Notes: generated by a model from the sequence alone, not told the origin. Shown: positions 46,981 through 57,227, counted from the first letter of the stretch. The stretch: 64,000 bases of DNA from Actinomyces marmotae (GCF_013177295.1 NZ_CP053642.1:1860001-1924000); one strand, 5' to 3'. Numbers and translations are program-made.

Positions 46981-47705
46981 GCACGGACGAGACCCGCGCC
47001 CCCAAGGAGCGCGCGACGCCCACGGAGCCCACCGCGTGGGAGGAGGCCGCCTGGGACGCGGGCGGGGACCCCGCAGCCCTCCGCGTCCTCGGCATCCCCG
47101 TCTCCCTCGATCCACGAGGCCTGCACGAGCGCTCCGCCCGCCACTTCTCCCCGACGGACCCGGTGCTCGTTCCCCGCGCATGGGGCATCGGCTGGGACCT
47201 CAACCTCGGGGCCCTCGCGACGAGGGCGGGCTGGATCAACCCGGATGACCTGGGCGATGACCTGCGCCTGGGCCCGGCGGGAATGAGGGCGCTCAGCCTG
47301 GCGCCGGCCGCCCTCGCTGTGGGAGCGGCCGCGGGCGTCATCGTCACCAGCGGGCGGGTCCCATCGACGGCGCGCTCTCGACCTCGGGCGGTGCCGACGA
47401 CGTCGAGCGCGGCCATCGCGCCCATTGCGCCGGCCGCACTCATGGCCACCGCGCTGGGCGCCGTCGACCTCGCGCTCGACGCGCCCCTACCGCAGCGCCT
47501 CGGCCACGCCACCGCCTCGCTCCTGCTTACCGGCGCCGGGATCGCCGGCACGATCCAGCAGCGGGGAGGCGCCGGCCGCGCCCGGCGGGCGGCGGTCGTC
47601 GTCGGGGCCGCCACCGCGGCCACGGGCCTCGCCATCGCCGTGACCCGGGCCGCGATCCGCCGCGCCATGAGGTCCACCACCACGAGCGGCCAGGAGCAGT
47701 CATGA
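46977..47705 (+). CDS. DUF5808-like membrane protein
   Basis: A 242-residue protein. VLGIPVSLDPRGLHERSARHF followed by PRAWGIGWDLNLG resembles the DUF5808 signature (Pro/Arg-Ala-x-Gly-x-Gly-Trp-x-x-Asn). About three hydrophobic helices follow (SLAPAALAVGAAAGVIV, AIAPIAPAALMATALGAVDLAL, ATASLLLTGAGIAGTI), so it sits in the membrane. ATG overlaps the PadR stop. Function unknown; probably the target of the regulator. Confidence 0.65.
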   Translation: MSTDETRAPKERATPTEPTAWEEAAWDAGGDPAALRVLGIPVSLDPRGLHERSARHFSPTDPVLVPRAWGIGWDLNLGALATRAGWINPDDLGDDLRLGPAGMRALSLAPAALAVGAAAGVIVTSGRVPSTARSRPRAVPTTSSAAIAPIAPAALMATALGAVDLALDAPLPQRLGHATASLLLTGAGIAGTIQQRGGAGRARRAAVVVGAATAATGLAIAVTRAAIRRAMRSTTTSGQEQS

Positions 47706-47783
47706 GCAGCGCTCCCCCGCGCGGCGCGGACTCGCGGGGCCCTGGGCCTGGCCCGCGCCGCCGAGGTGGGCCAGGATAGGGGC

Positions 47784-48290
47784 ATGGATCTTCTGCGCGC
47801 CGTCGCCCGTCCCCTGCTCGCCGCGAGCTTTGTCGTCGATGGCATCGACGCGATCGCCCGCCCCAAGCGCCACGTCGAGAAGATGAGGCGGGTGACGCCC
47901 ATCCTGGAGCGCGTGGGCGTCCCGCCGGTCATGGACTCCGACGCCGCCCTGGCCACCCGTGCCCTCGGCGCCGTGAGCGTCGCCGCGGGCCTGGGCCTGG
48001 CCACTGGCCGCGCGCCGCGCACGAGCGCCGCCGTGCTGGCCGCGATCAACGTGCCGCTCGCCGTCGTCAACCACCCGGCGTGGGCGGTCAAGGGCAGGGA
48101 GGCGCGCCTTGACGCCGTCTCCGGGCTCCTGCGCCGGGGCGCGCTGGGCGCGGGCCTCCTGCTGGCCTGCGTGGACCGCGCTGGCCGTCCCTCGCTGGCG
48201 TGGCGCGCCGCGAACAAGCGGGAGCAGCGCCAGGCGATCCAGGCCGCGAGGGCCGCGGTGCGCCAGCGCTATGAGGGCACCTCCGCCTAA
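47784..48290 (+). CDS. DoxX-family membrane protein
   Basis: A 168-residue four-helix membrane protein: MDLLRAVARPLLAASFVVDGIDAI is the family start, then ALGAVSVAAGLGLATGR, AAVLAAINVPLAVVNHP. Family members are linked to thiol and oxidative stress in actinobacteria (MRC complex). A GTG six codons upstream is an alternative start. It may follow the PadR operon on one transcript (78-base gap). Confidence 0.85.
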   Translation: MDLLRAVARPLLAASFVVDGIDAIARPKRHVEKMRRVTPILERVGVPPVMDSDAALATRALGAVSVAAGLGLATGRAPRTSAAVLAAINVPLAVVNHPAWAVKGREARLDAVSGLLRRGALGAGLLLACVDRAGRPSLAWRAANKREQRQAIQAARAAVRQRYEGTSA

Positions 48291-48419
48291 CCCGCCCACG
48301 GGACGGCGCCGTCCGGTACCGGCCGGCTCTGTCCAGTGCCGGATGGCTCTGTCCAGTGCCGGCCCGTACCGCCTCATCCCACGTCCACCGCCGCTACGCC
48401 GCCCCGAGGAGCCGTTCCA

Positions 48420-50744
48420 GTGACCGACCACCAGATCACCGCCACCGAGCCCGACATCGTCTGGACCCGCACGGATGAGGCCCCCATGCTGGCCTCGGCC
48501 TCCTTCCTGCCGATCGTGGAGGCCTACACGCGCGCGGCGGGGGTGAGCGTTGGCGTCGCCGACATCTCCCTGGCGGGGCGCATCCTGGCGGCCTTCGGGC
48601 TGGCTGACGACGGCCTGGCCCGCCTGGGCGATCTCACCTCCTCCCCGAGCGCCACGATCATCAAGCTCCCCAACATCTCCGCCTCCCTGCCCCAGCTCAA
48701 GGCCGCGATCGCCGAGCTGCGGGGGCAGGGCTTCGACATCCCCGAGTACCCGGACGCCCCCGCCTCGCCCCTGGCGGAGGAGGTCCGCGCCGCCTATGAC
48801 GCGATCAAGGGCAGCGCCGTCAACCCCGTCCTGCGCCAGGGCAACTCCGACCGGCGCGCCCCCGCCTCCGTCAAGGCCTACGCCCGCTCCCACCCGCACT
48901 CCATGGGTGAGTGGTCCCCTGAGTCGCGCACCCGCGTGGCCACCATGGACGAGGGCGACTTCAAGCACAACGAGCGCAGCGTCATCGTGAGCGAGGGCGG
49001 CGCCCTGGAGATCCGCTTCGTGCCCGCGGGCGGTGGCGAGCCCCGCGTGCTGCGCGACCACCTGACCGTCACGGCGGGCGAGGTCGTGGACGCCACGCGC
49101 ATGAGCGCTGCCGCCCTCGACTCCTTCCTGGCCACGCAGGCGGCCGCCGCCAAGGAGGAGGGACTGCTGCTGTCGGTCCACCTCAAGGCCACGATGATGA
49201 AGGTCTCCGACCCGGTCATCTTCGGGCGCGCCGTCGCCTCCGTCATCCCGAGGACGCTGGCCGAGCACGGGGACGCGCTCGCCGCCGCCGGGCTGCGGGT
49301 CGAGGACGGGCTCGCCTCGATCCTCGCCGGGCTCGATGGGCTGGAGGGCGGGGAGGCGATCCGCGATTCGATCACCGCCGAGCTGGCCGACGGCCCGACG
49401 ATCTCCATGGTCGATTCGGACAAGGGCATCACCAACCTCCATGTGCCCTCCGATGTCATCATCGACGCCTCCATGCCGGCGATGATCCGCCGCGGGGGAA
49501 CCCTGTGGGATGCCGACGGCGAGCTGCGCGACACCCTCGCCGTCATCCCCGACTCCTCCTACGCGGGCGTCTACGAGGCCGTCATCGAGGACTGCAAGGC
49601 CCATGGCGCCCTTGACCCCACCACCATGGGCACGGTCCCCAACGTGGGGCTCATGGCCCGCAAGGCCGAGGAGTACGGGAGCCACGACAAGACTTTCATC
49701 ATGGACGCCGCGGGGCAGGTCGAGGTGGCGGCGATCGAGGGGGCGGGGGTGGAGCCCGGCACCGTGCTGCTCTCCCACGAGGTTGAGGCCGGGGACATCT
49801 GGCGCGCCTGCGCGACGCAGGACGCCCCCATCCGCGACTGGGTGCGCCTGGCCATCGCCCGCGCCCGCGCCACCGGGGCTCCCGCCGTGTTCTGGCTCGA
49901 CCCGGAGCGCGCCCACGACGCCGTCCTCATCTCGCTCGTCACGCGCTACCTGGCTGAGGAGGGCGTGACCCTGACCGAGGGCGGCGACGGCGCCGATGAG
50001 CGCGCGAAGAAGGCCGACGGCGATGACGCCCCCGTGGAGGACTCGGCGGATGGCGCCGGGCTCGACATCCGCATCCTCGACCCGGTGGCGGCCACGCGCC
50101 TATCCCTGGAGCGGGCGCGCCGGGGCGAGGACACGATCTCCGTGACCGGCAACGTCCTGCGCGACTACAACACCGATCTCTTCCCGATCCTGGAGTTGGG
50201 CACGAGCGCCAAGATGCTCTCAGTGGTGCCCCTCATGAGCGGTGGGGGCCTGTACGAGACGGGCGCGGGCGGCTCGGCCCCCAAGCACGTCGCCCAGCTG
50301 CTGGCGGAGAATCACCTGCGCTGGGACTCCCTGGGCGAGTACCTGGCCTTGGCCGAGGCCCTGCGCCATGTGGCCGACCGCGGCGGAAAGCCGGCCGCCG
50401 CCCTCCTCGCCGATGCCCTCGACACCGCCACGACCGCATTCCTGGAGGCCGACCACTCCCCGGGCCGCAAGCGCGGCCAGATCGACAACCGCGGCTCCTC
50501 CGCGTGGCTCGCCCTGGAGTGGGCGCGCGCCCTGGCCGCCCAGTCTGAGGACCCCGAGTTGGCCGGCGCCTTCCGCCCCGTCGCCGAGGAGTTGGAGGCC
50601 GTCATGGGCACGATCCAGTCCGAGATGCTCGCCGTCCAGGGAGGCGCCGTGGACATCGGCGGCTACTACCACCCCGACGCCGAGCTCACCGCCGCCGTCA
50701 TGCGCCCCAGCGCCACTCTCAACGCGGTCATCAACGGGATCTAA
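48420..50744 (+). CDS. icd: NADP-dependent isocitrate dehydrogenase, monomeric
   Basis: A 774-residue monomeric isocitrate dehydrogenase converting isocitrate to 2-oxoglutarate. [34 protein letters not shown] segments, [19 protein letters not shown] and the C-terminal [11 protein letters not shown] block are family hallmarks. An insertion of about 30 acidic residues ([17 protein letters not shown]) makes it longer than the usual 740. GTG follows GAGGAG. Feeds 2-oxoglutarate to Kgd. Confidence 0.95.
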   Translation: MTDHQITATEPDIVWTRTDEAPMLASASFLPIVEAYTRAAGVSVGVADISLAGRILAAFGLADDGLARLGDLTSSPSATIIKLPNISASLPQLKAAIAELRGQGFDIPEYPDAPASPLAEEVRAAYDAIKGSAVNPVLRQGNSDRRAPASVKAYARSHPHSMGEWSPESRTRVATMDEGDFKHNERSVIVSEGGALEIRFVPAGGGEPRVLRDHLTVTAGEVVDATRMSAAALDSFLATQAAAAKEEGLLLSVHLKATMMKVSDPVIFGRAVASVIPRTLAEHGDALAAAGLRVEDGLASILAGLDGLEGGEAIRDSITAELADGPTISMVDSDKGITNLHVPSDVIIDASMPAMIRRGGTLWDADGELRDTLAVIPDSSYAGVYEAVIEDCKAHGALDPTTMGTVPNVGLMARKAEEYGSHDKTFIMDAAGQVEVAAIEGAGVEPGTVLLSHEVEAGDIWRACATQDAPIRDWVRLAIARARATGAPAVFWLDPERAHDAVLISLVTRYLAEEGVTLTEGGDGADERAKKADGDDAPVEDSADGAGLDIRILDPVAATRLSLERARRGEDTISVTGNVLRDYNTDLFPILELGTSAKMLSVVPLMSGGGLYETGAGGSAPKHVAQLLAENHLRWDSLGEYLALAEALRHVADRGGKPAAALLADALDTATTAFLEADHSPGRKRGQIDNRGSSAWLALEWARALAAQSEDPELAGAFRPVAEELEAVMGTIQSEMLAVQGGAVDIGGYYHPDAELTAAVMRPSATLNAVINGI

Positions 50745-50874
50745 GACCCGCCCAGGAGAGGCGGCCCCCGCGCGGCAGGGGCCACGCGCAGCAGGGACCA
50801 CAGCCCTCCCGTGGTGACGGGCCCGGTGGCGCCCCATGCGCTCATCGCGGGATCGCCTCCTGCCCCGCGCGCGC

Positions 50875-50910
50875 CTGGGCCCCGACCACCTCGCGGTGGT
50901 CGGGGCCCAG
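50875..50910. terminator. Bidirectional hairpin between icd and rplL
   Basis: CTGGGCCCCGACCACC and GGTGGTCGGGGCCCAG form a 16-bp perfect stem with loop TCGC, between the convergent ends of icd and rplL. Confidence 0.75.
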
Positions 50911-50974
50911 GATGATCAGTGGCTCCCTGCGCCGGCTCAGGCCGCGAGGCCGAGCGCCGACGCCGGGGACGGGG

Positions 50975-51367
50975 TCACTTGAGGGTGACGGTGGCGCCGG
51001 CGCCCTCGAGCTGCTCCTTGGCCTTCTCGGCGGCCTCCTTGTTGGCGCCCTCGAGGACGGGCTTCGGAGCGCCGTCGACGAGGTCCTTGGCCTCCTTCAG
51101 GCCGAGGGAGGTCAGGGCGCGCACCTCCTTGATGACCTGGATCTTCTTGTCGCCAGCGGCCTCGAGGATGACGTCGAACTCGGTCTTCTCCTCAGCGGCC
51201 TCGCCACCGGCGGCGGCAGCGCCGGGAGCGGCGGCCACGGCCACGGCGGCCGGGGCGGCGGCGGTGACGTCGAAGGTCTCCTCGAAGGCCTTGACGAACT
51301 CGGACAGCTCGATGAGGGTGAGCTCCTTGAAGGCCTCGATGAGCTCGTCGGTGGTCAGCTTCGCCAT
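50975..51367 (-). CDS. rplL: 50S ribosomal protein L7/L12
   Basis: A 130-residue stalk protein: N-terminal dimerisation helices [21 protein letters not shown], an Ala-rich hinge, and the C-terminal factor-binding domain ending GATVTLK. Translated with rplJ under L10 control; 69-base spacer. Confidence 0.97.
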   Translation of the reverse strand: MAKLTTDELIEAFKELTLIELSEFVKAFEETFDVTAAAPAAVAVAAAPGAAAAGGEAAEEKTEFDVILEAAGDKKIQVIKEVRALTSLGLKEAKDLVDGAPKPVLEGANKEAAEKAKEQLEGAGATVTLK

Positions 51368-51436
51368 GATGGGCGTTCCTTCCTGGTTAAGTGGTTCCTG
51401 CGCGGGCAGGATGGGGGATGACGCGCGCGGCCTGGA

Positions 51437-51958
51437 TCAGGCCGCGGCCTCCTGCTTGTCGCGCAGGGCGTCGACGGTACGCACGGCCTTGGAGGCCGGC
51501 GCGGCGAAGAGGTAAGCGGCCTTGGACAGGGACGCCTTCATAGCGCCCGCGGCCTTGGCGAGCAGAACCTCGCGGGATTCGAGAGATGCGAGCTTGTCGA
51601 CGCCGTCGGCGGACAGCACGGAGCCATCCATGACACCGCCCTTGATGACGAGCTCCTTGTTGTCCTTGGCGAAGTCACGCAGGGCCTTCGCGGCCTCCAC
51701 CGGCTCACCGGTGACGAAGGTCAGGGCCGTGGGGCCCTTGAGGTCCTCCGCGAATGCCTCGAAGCCGACCTGGCGGGCGGCGATCGCGGCAAGCGTGTTC
51801 TTCACCACGGTGTACTCGGCGTTACCGGCGAGCGAGCGGCGCAGCGTCTTCAGCTGGGCGACGCTCATCCCGCGGTACTCAGTCAGCAGCACGGCGCCGG
51901 AGGCGCGGAACTTGTCCGCGATCTCGGCAACAGCCGCTTCCTTGTCAGGCCGTGCCAT
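51437..51958 (-). CDS. rplJ: 50S ribosomal protein L10
   Basis: A 173-residue stalk base protein: MARPDKEAAVAEIADKFR, LTEYRGMSVAQLKTLRR and TVVKNTLAAIAA are typical. The C-terminal helices bind L7/L12 dimers. The leader upstream carries the autoregulatory L10 RNA structure. Confidence 0.97.
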   Translation of the reverse strand: MARPDKEAAVAEIADKFRASGAVLLTEYRGMSVAQLKTLRRSLAGNAEYTVVKNTLAAIAARQVGFEAFAEDLKGPTALTFVTGEPVEAAKALRDFAKDNKELVIKGGVMDGSVLSADGVDKLASLESREVLLAKAAGAMKASLSKAAYLFAAPASKAVRTVDALRDKQEAAA

Positions 51959-52140
51959 GGGCCCTCCTTCCGTGGTCTGCCGCAGCGCCCTTCACGGAAG
52001 AAGCCCCGCGCCGGTGGGCACGGGGCTCGCAGCCCAGCGATGCTGGAGCGGTCTCGTCTCACCTGCGCCGGCCCCGCCCGTGGCGGACTTGGTCCCGCTC
52101 GCGCGGGAGACCTGCGGTCTTTGGCACGTCACACTCTGCC
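51959..52140 (-). ncRNA. L10 ribosomal-protein leader
   Basis: The minus strand before rplJ contains the conserved L10-leader words CCAAAGACCGCAGGT, GGACCAAGTCCGCCACGGG and GCAGGTGAGACGAGACCGC, plus a stem GCCCCG/CGGGGC near the ribosome site. L10 or L10-L12 binds this RNA to repress the operon. The outer limit is approximate; the remaining bases up to rplA hold its terminator. Confidence 0.8.
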
Positions 52141-52247
52141 CGCTGGCCGCGCCCCCGCGCAAGCCAGGAGGGGGCCAGCGCGCGGTGTGATCGCTCACTG
52201 CCCCGGTTCACCCGCCACCGCCCCGGAGGCGCCCGCGCGGGAATGAC

Positions 52248-52288
52248 GACGGCGCCGCCCGTCCCAGCGTGGGGCGGGCGGCGCCGTC
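52248..52288 (-). terminator. Hairpin after rplA
   Basis: GACGGCGCCGCCCG (52248-52261) pairs with CGGGCGGCGCCGTC (52275-52288), separating rplKA from the L10 leader. Confidence 0.7.
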
Positions 52289-52306
52289 GGACGCGATCGC
52301 GGGCGG

Positions 52307-52996
52307 TCAGGCCTTCGTGACATCCATCGGGATGCCGGGGCCCATCGTCGTGGCCATGGTGGCCTTGAGGATGTAGCGGCCCTTCGACGTCGACGGCTTG
52401 AGGCGCAGGACCTCCTCAAGGGCGGCCTTGAAGTTGTCCTCGAGCTGGGCCTCGGTGAACGAGGACTTGCCGATGATGAAGTTGAGGTTCGCGGCGCGGT
52501 CCACACGGAACTCGATGCGGCCGCCCTTGATGTCGGTGACGGCCTTGGTCACGTCCATCGTCACGGTGCCCGTCTTGGGGTTGGGCATGAGGCCGCGCGG
52601 GCCCAGCACCCGGCCCAGGCGGCCGACCTTGCCCATGAGGTCCGGGGTGGCGACGGCGGCGTCGAAGTCCGTCCAGCCCTTGGCGACCTTCTCGATGAGC
52701 TCGTCGCCGCCGACCTCGTCGGCGCCCGCGGCGAGGGCCTGCTCGGCCCGCTCGCCCTGGGCGAAGACGATGACGCGGGCGGTCTTACCCGTACCGTGCG
52801 GCAGGGACACGGTGCCACGCACCATCTGGTCGGCCTTGCGGGGGTCCACGCCCAGGCGGAGGACGACGTCCACGGTGGAGTCGAACTTCGTCACGGACGT
52901 GGCCTTGGCCAGCTTCACGGCCTCGGCCGGGGTGTAGAGGATCCCGGACTGGATCTTCTCAGCGGCGGCGCGGTAGGCCTTGCTGCGCTTGGTCAT
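52307..52996 (-). CDS. rplA: 50S ribosomal protein L1
   Basis: A 229-residue L1 stalk protein; [21 protein letters not shown] and [21 protein letters not shown] are the rRNA-binding signatures. Start MTKRSKAYR follows AAGGAGAAGCAG; the longer frame is not supported. It also commonly regulates its own operon. Confidence 0.97.
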   Translation of the reverse strand: MTKRSKAYRAAAEKIQSGILYTPAEAVKLAKATSVTKFDSTVDVVLRLGVDPRKADQMVRGTVSLPHGTGKTARVIVFAQGERAEQALAAGADEVGGDELIEKVAKGWTDFDAAVATPDLMGKVGRLGRVLGPRGLMPNPKTGTVTMDVTKAVTDIKGGRIEFRVDRAANLNFIIGKSSFTEAQLEDNFKAALEEVLRLKPSTSKGRYILKATMATTMGPGIPMDVTKA

Positions 52997-53073
52997 CTGC
53001 TTCTCCTTGGCAGTCGTGGTGAACGGGCCGCGCATGGCCCTTCCACGGGGTCTTGATTAGGGGTGCCGGGGCC

Positions 53074-53505
53074 TCAGGCCTCGACGGTGATGCCCATCGA
53101 GCGGGCGGTGCCGGCGATGATCTTGGAGGCCGCCTCGACGTCGTTGGCGTTGAGGTCGGCCATCTTCGCCTCGGCGATCTCGCGCACCTGGGCAGCGGTC
53201 ATCGAGCCGACCTTCGCGGAGTGCGGCGTCGAGGAGCCCTTGGCCACGCCAGCGGCCTTCTTGATGAGCTCGGCGGCCGGAGGGGTCTTGAGGACGAAGG
53301 TGAAGGAGCGGTCCTCGTAGACGGTGATCTCAACGGGGATGACGTTGCCGCGCTGCGACTCCGTGGCGGCGTTGTAGGCCTTGCAGAACTCCATGATGTT
53401 GACGCCGTGCTGGCCGAGCGCGGGGCCGATCGGCGGCGCGGGGTTCGCGGCGCCGGCCTGGATCTGGAGCTTGATGAGCCCAGAGACCTTCTTCTTGGGT
53501 GCCAT
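53074..53505 (-). CDS. rplK: 50S ribosomal protein L11
   Basis: A 143-residue protein: [37 protein letters not shown] (thiostrepton-region domain) and the C-terminal 23S-binding [11 protein letters not shown]. Cotranscribed with rplA. Confidence 0.97.
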   Translation of the reverse strand: MAPKKKVSGLIKLQIQAGAANPAPPIGPALGQHGVNIMEFCKAYNAATESQRGNVIPVEITVYEDRSFTFVLKTPPAAELIKKAAGVAKGSSTPHSAKVGSMTAAQVREIAEAKMADLNANDVEAASKIIAGTARSMGITVEA

Positions 53506-53611
53506 GTGTATGGGTCTTTCTTGTCCGGATGCCGCGCGCCTGCCGCGCGGCGGTGCGCAGGAGCGCGCACGAGGGCCCATCCTAGCCCCCGCGCGGTGCC
53601 CCGATAGCGCC

Positions 53612-53658
53612 CGGTGCCCGGTATCACAAGCGCTCGCGCTGTGATACCGGGCACCGGC
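53612..53658. terminator. 18-bp perfect hairpin between nusG and rplK
   Basis: CCGGTGCCCGGTATCACA pairs perfectly with TGTGATACCGGGCACCGG; the loop AAGCGCTCGCGC can add four pairs with a bulge. It stands between nusG and rplK, which would normally be read together, so it can separate or attenuate rplK transcription. No T-run. Confidence 0.6.
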
Positions 53659-53684
53659 GCGGCTCGCCGCGGGGGCGGCTCGCC

Positions 53685-54473
53685 TCAGATCTTGGACACC
53701 TGTGTGAAGGAGAGCTCGGCCGGGGTGTCGCGACCGAACAGGGAGATGAGCACCTGGAGCTTCTGGGTGTCCGGGTGGATCTCGGAGATCGTGGCCGGCA
53801 GCGACTCGAAGGGGCCGTCAGTGACGATGACCGACTCGCCCACGGAGAAGGCGACCTCGTAGACCTGGCCTCCGGCGGCGACCTGCGTGGCGGCCCCCTC
53901 CTCGGGGCTCGCGTTCGCGCTGGCGGCCTGCTTGGCGGCGACCTCCTCCGGGGTGGGGCCGAGTTGGGAGACGGCCTCCTCGAAGGTCAGCGGCACCGGG
54001 TTGTAGCGGTCCCCCACGAAGCCGGTAACGGCCGGGGTGTCCTTGATGGTGCGCCACACGCGGTCAGAGGTCTCCGGGTCATCCAGGTCCATCCGCACGA
54101 ACACGTAGCCGGGGATGCGGACCCGCGACACCTCCTTCTTCTTGTTGGAGGCCTTGATCTCGATGACCGTCTCCATGGGGACGACGGCGTCGAAGACGTA
54201 GTCCTCGATCTCGAAGTTCTCGGCGCGGGCCTTGATGTCCGCGGCCACGCGGCGCTCGTAGCCGGAGTAGGTGTGCAGCACGTACCACTCGCCGGGCAGG
54301 GAGGACATCTCCTTGCGGAAGTCCTCCAGCGGGTCGATGGCGTCGGCGGCCTCGGCGGCCTCGGGCGCGGCCTGGGCGGTGGCGCCCTCAGCGGCCTCCT
54401 GGGCGGCGTCGGCGGCGCTGGCGGCCCCACCGCTCTCCTCGACAGCGGTTTCCTCGAGCGTCTCTTCGGACAC
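53685..54473 (-). CDS. nusG: Transcription termination/antitermination protein NusG
   Basis: A 262-residue NusG. An acidic, Ala-rich N-terminal extension of about 60 residues precedes the NGN domain ([32 protein letters not shown]) and the C-terminal KOW ([18 protein letters not shown]). It couples RNA polymerase to ribosomes or Rho. GTG 54473 is used; the acidic extension is usual in actinobacteria. Confidence 0.96.
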   Translation of the reverse strand: MSEETLEETAVEESGGAASAADAAQEAAEGATAQAAPEAAEAADAIDPLEDFRKEMSSLPGEWYVLHTYSGYERRVAADIKARAENFEIEDYVFDAVVPMETVIEIKASNKKKEVSRVRIPGYVFVRMDLDDPETSDRVWRTIKDTPAVTGFVGDRYNPVPLTFEEAVSQLGPTPEEVAAKQAASANASPEEGAATQVAAGGQVYEVAFSVGESVIVTDGPFESLPATISEIHPDTQKLQVLISLFGRDTPAELSFTQVSKI

Positions 54474-54534
54474 GGTGTACCTGCTTTCCACTGGCTTCTT
54501 CAGGCTGACGGGTGGGCGCTGGGCTCGGCGGGAC

Positions 54535-54765
54535 TCAGCCGAGGCCCCACATGACCAGGCGGTCGAAGATGGTGTCGAGAATGCCGGTGAAGGCCATGAT
54601 CGCGACGATGAAGACCATGACGACGACGAAGTAGGTCCACAACTCGTTCTTCGTGGGCCAGATGACCTTGCGCATCTCGTCGATGACCTGGCGGATGAAG
54701 CGCATGACGCGCTTGATGGGGTTGCCACTGCGCGTGGATGCGTCCTTGGCGGCGCTCTCGCTCAT
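54535..54765 (-). CDS. secE: Preprotein translocase subunit SecE
   Basis: A 76-residue single-span Sec[26 protein letters not shown], the amphipathic helix, followed by [22 protein letters not shown] 54765 after GAGGATC is chosen; a GTG two codons earlier is possible. Directly followed by nusG, preceded by tRNA-Trp. Confidence 0.95.
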   Translation of the reverse strand: MSESAAKDASTRSGNPIKRVMRFIRQVIDEMRKVIWPTKNELWTYFVVVMVFIVAIMAFTGILDTIFDRLVMWGLG

Positions 54766-54865
54766 TGTCACGATCCTCGGGTGCTCGACGGTCCGAATCC
54801 TTGCCATCCCTGACGGGACGAGAAGACGAACCGACGGGATCTCCCGACAGATCCGCCGTTCTCAG

Positions 54866-54938
54866 CAGGGCAGGCGGGACTCGAACCCACAACCGCCGGT
54901 TTTGGAGACCGGTGCGCTACCAATTGCGCCACTGCCCT
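54866..54938 (-). tRNA. tRNA-Trp (CCA)
   Basis: 73-base cloverleaf: acceptor AGGGCAG/CTGCCCT, anticodon loop CTCCAAA (anticodon CCA), T-arm GTGGGTTCGAGTCCCGC. CCA end not encoded. tRNA-Trp before secE-nusG is conserved. Confidence 0.96.
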
Positions 54939-55191
54939 TCAGCGGTGACCAATCCTGCCACAGGTTCCCCCGGGAGTGGAAACAGCGACGGGGTGGGCTG
55001 CACCACTGCCAGACCCCAGAGTCTCGGGCGCCAGCCCCAGAGCCTCGGGCAGAGGCAGGCATCCCAGGGGAATCCGCTATCGTGGTCCCCGTTGTCTGAT
55101 ATCCGATGAGAGGTGCCGACGACAGCTCGTGACCGCGCGCACCGCGCCCGAACCGCCCCGGCCCTGCTCGACCTCACGAGAGGAGGCCACT

Positions 55192-56262
55192 ATGACCAAT
55201 GCTCGGAACACCGCCGCAGCCCTCCCGACCCCCGGGGCGCCCAGCCCCACCGGCACCGTCGCCGCCCATCAGCCAGCATCGGGCGCCGGCGCGCCCGGCG
55301 AGTCGCGCCCCGCCCCGAGCGCGATCCTCGGCGCCTACGCCTCGCTGCCCGAGTCCCAGGAGGACCAGGAGGAGTACTACCGGCTCCTGGCGCAGATTCC
55401 GGGCGCTCGCGGGCTCGAGATCCCCTTCCGGGACGACCTCGGCGGGGCGGCCGGCCTGCCCTGGCTGGCCTCCCAGCTCGCACCCCACTGGGACCGCAAC
55501 ATCATCACCGCGATCCCCGGGACCATGGTGCGCGTGTGGGCGACCGGCGCCTTCGGCCTGGCCTCCACCGATCGCCAGGGCCGCGCCGACGCCCTCTCCT
55601 TCACCCGCTCGGTGCGCGACGGCGTCGAGGCGCTGCGGGAGGCGGCCGGCCGCGACGTCGTGGCCGCCGTCGAGATCCACTCCGCGCCCTCGGGCGAGCC
55701 CGGGGTGGCGCACAGCGCCGAGGCCTTCGGGGAGTCGCTGTCGCAGATCGTCGACTACGACTGGGGCGGCGCGCTCCTCCTGGTGGAGCACTGCGACGCC
55801 TTCGTGGCGCCCGACCTGGGGGAGAAGCGGCTGCTCGGGATCGACGAGGAGTTGGAGGTCCTGCGCGTCCTCAACCATCCCCGCGCGCGCATGTCCCTCA
55901 ACTGGGGCCGCTCAGCCCTCGAGGCCCGCGACGCCGCCACCGCCTTGGAGCATGTGCGCCTCGCCCGCGCCGCCGGAGTGCTGGAGGGGGTCATGTTCTC
56001 CGGGGCCGGCCCCGCGGATACCCGCTACGCGAAGGCGTGGATGGATGGGCACCTGCCCCTCGACGTCGACGAGCCGGGATCGGTGATGGGCGCTGAGGAT
56101 GTGCGCGCCTGCTCCCTGGCCGCGCTGGAGCCCATCGAGGGCCCCGAGGGGGCTATCGCCCCGGCCTCCTACCTCGGGGCCAAGTGCCAGGTCCCGGCCG
56201 AGGCCACCCCCGAGCAGCGCCTGTCCTTCCTCACCCACATCCTCGACGCCACCCGCGTCTAA
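55192..56262 (+). CDS. DUF4862 family protein
   Basis: A 356-residue protein matching the DUF4862 pattern: ILGAYASLPESQEDQEEYY, IPGARGLEIPFRDDL, VAAVEIHSAP and the late GAKCQVPAEATPEQRLSFL. Alternating strands and helices suggest a TIM barrel of the sugar-isomerase/epimerase kind, with acidic residues at LEIPF, VEIHSA and LVEHCDA as candidate metal ligands. ATG follows AGAGGAGG. Function unknown. Repeat array D starts 15 bases after its stop. Confidence 0.75.
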   Translation: MTNARNTAAALPTPGAPSPTGTVAAHQPASGAGAPGESRPAPSAILGAYASLPESQEDQEEYYRLLAQIPGARGLEIPFRDDLGGAAGLPWLASQLAPHWDRNIITAIPGTMVRVWATGAFGLASTDRQGRADALSFTRSVRDGVEALREAAGRDVVAAVEIHSAPSGEPGVAHSAEAFGESLSQIVDYDWGGALLLVEHCDAFVAPDLGEKRLLGIDEELEVLRVLNHPRARMSLNWGRSALEARDAATALEHVRLARAAGVLEGVMFSGAGPADTRYAKAWMDGHLPLDVDEPGSVMGAEDVRACSLAALEPIEGPEGAIAPASYLGAKCQVPAEATPEQRLSFLTHILDATRV

Positions 56263-56276
56263 CCGCCCCTCATCAC

Positions 56277-56330
56277 CGAGACCGGTCGAAATCAAGAGCG
56301 AGACCGGTCGAAATCAAGAGCGAGACCGGT
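56277..56330 (-). repeat. 22-bp tandem array D (3 units, inverted)
   Basis: Cores at 56281, 56303 and 56325 in the reverse orientation to the other arrays, matching the + orientation of the gene it follows. Spacer variant ends TGATTTC on the minus strand. Confidence 0.9.
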
Positions 56331-56519
56331 CCACAGCACGCAGGGCGGGGTCATCGGGAAGCGCAATGCCCTCCCGCGCCACGCGCCCGGCTCCCTGCGG
56401 GCCCGCAACCCTGGGGCCCTCGCCTCCACCGAGGCCGCGCCCATCGACCGCGCCGCGCCACCATCCACCGCGCCGACGCCGGGGCCAGCATCGCCGAGGC
56501 CGGGCCCTCCTGCGCGCCT

Positions 56520-56891
56520 TTTGACCGGCGGCGCGCGAGGCTGGGAGCCGATGAGCGCGGGGCGATCGCCGTCGACGACCAGCAGCGATCATCCGATCCC
56601 GCGACGTGGCCGGCCGGCGACGCCACTGCCAAGCGCGACGCCGTCGACGAGCGGGCCGGCGGAGTGCGCCCGGCGCCCTCAACATCCCGGAGGGCACCCC
56701 GCGCGATCACCTCGGAGATCCGCCCGACCGACCGCTGGCAGCGGCTCGCGAGGCGGGCCTGCGCGGCCACGTCGCGACCCGTATCCTCCTCCAGGAGGGG
56801 CGCGAGGCGCGCGATCTCGACGGCGGCCACCGCACCTGGTCCGCGGCTGGCGGGGCCGGCGCTCGGGACGACGCCGCAGCGCCCCCGATGA
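56520..56891 (+). pseudogene. Remnant of CoA-disulfide reductase/rhodanese gene
   Basis: One frame reads RLGADERGAIAVDDQQRSSD then PATWPAGDATAKRDAV, the FAD-binding C-terminal motif (TSDPxIWAxGDA) of pyridine-nucleotide-disulfide oxidoreductases. A second frame from about 56660 reads APGALNIPEGTPRDHLGDPP, then GLRGHVATRILLQEG and ARDLDGGHRTW, the tail of a rhodanese domain with its catalytic Cys loop deleted. This is the CoADR-RHD fusion, frame-shifted and missing most of its length. Sequence from 56340 to 56520 shows nothing more I can assign. Confidence 0.65.
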
Positions 56892-56904
56892 AGGAGGAAC
56901 GACC

Positions 56905-57174
56905 ATGGGCATCGCGCTCAACCCCACGGACCTGCATCCCACCATGGCCCGCCTCAAGCGGGCGCGCGGGCAACTCGACGCCGTCATCCGCATGATGGAG
57001 GAGGGCCGTGACTGCGAGGAGGTCGTCGTGCAGGTCGCGGCCGTGAGCAAGGCGGTGGACCGCGCGGGGCTCGCCATCATCGCCTCCGGAATGCGCGCCA
57101 GCCTCACGAAGGACCCATCCGGCCAGATCCTGGAAGCAACCCGCCTGGAGAAGCTCTTCATGTCCCTGGCATGA
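56905..57174 (+). CDS. CsoR/FrmR-family regulator with incomplete sensor site
   Basis: An 89-residue all-helical repressor: MARLKRARGQLDAVIRMMEEGRDCEEVVVQ is the family core. Cys37 (in GRDC) is the first sensor Cys, but the second-site His/Cys in helix 2 are gone: the segment reads AGLAIIASGMRASL where relatives have a Cys (LRxC). Metal (Cu/Ni) or persulfide (CstR-like) sensing would need both. ATG follows AAGGAGGAACGACC. It lies just past the wrecked CoADR-rhodanese gene, its probable former target, so sensor and enzyme have decayed together. Confidence 0.8.
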   Translation: MGIALNPTDLHPTMARLKRARGQLDAVIRMMEEGRDCEEVVVQVAAVSKAVDRAGLAIIASGMRASLTKDPSGQILEATRLEKLFMSLA

Positions 57175-57227
57175 GGGCGCAGGGCGGGGCGGCGGCATCG
57201 CGAGCACGAATCTCGCCGTGTTGATGG

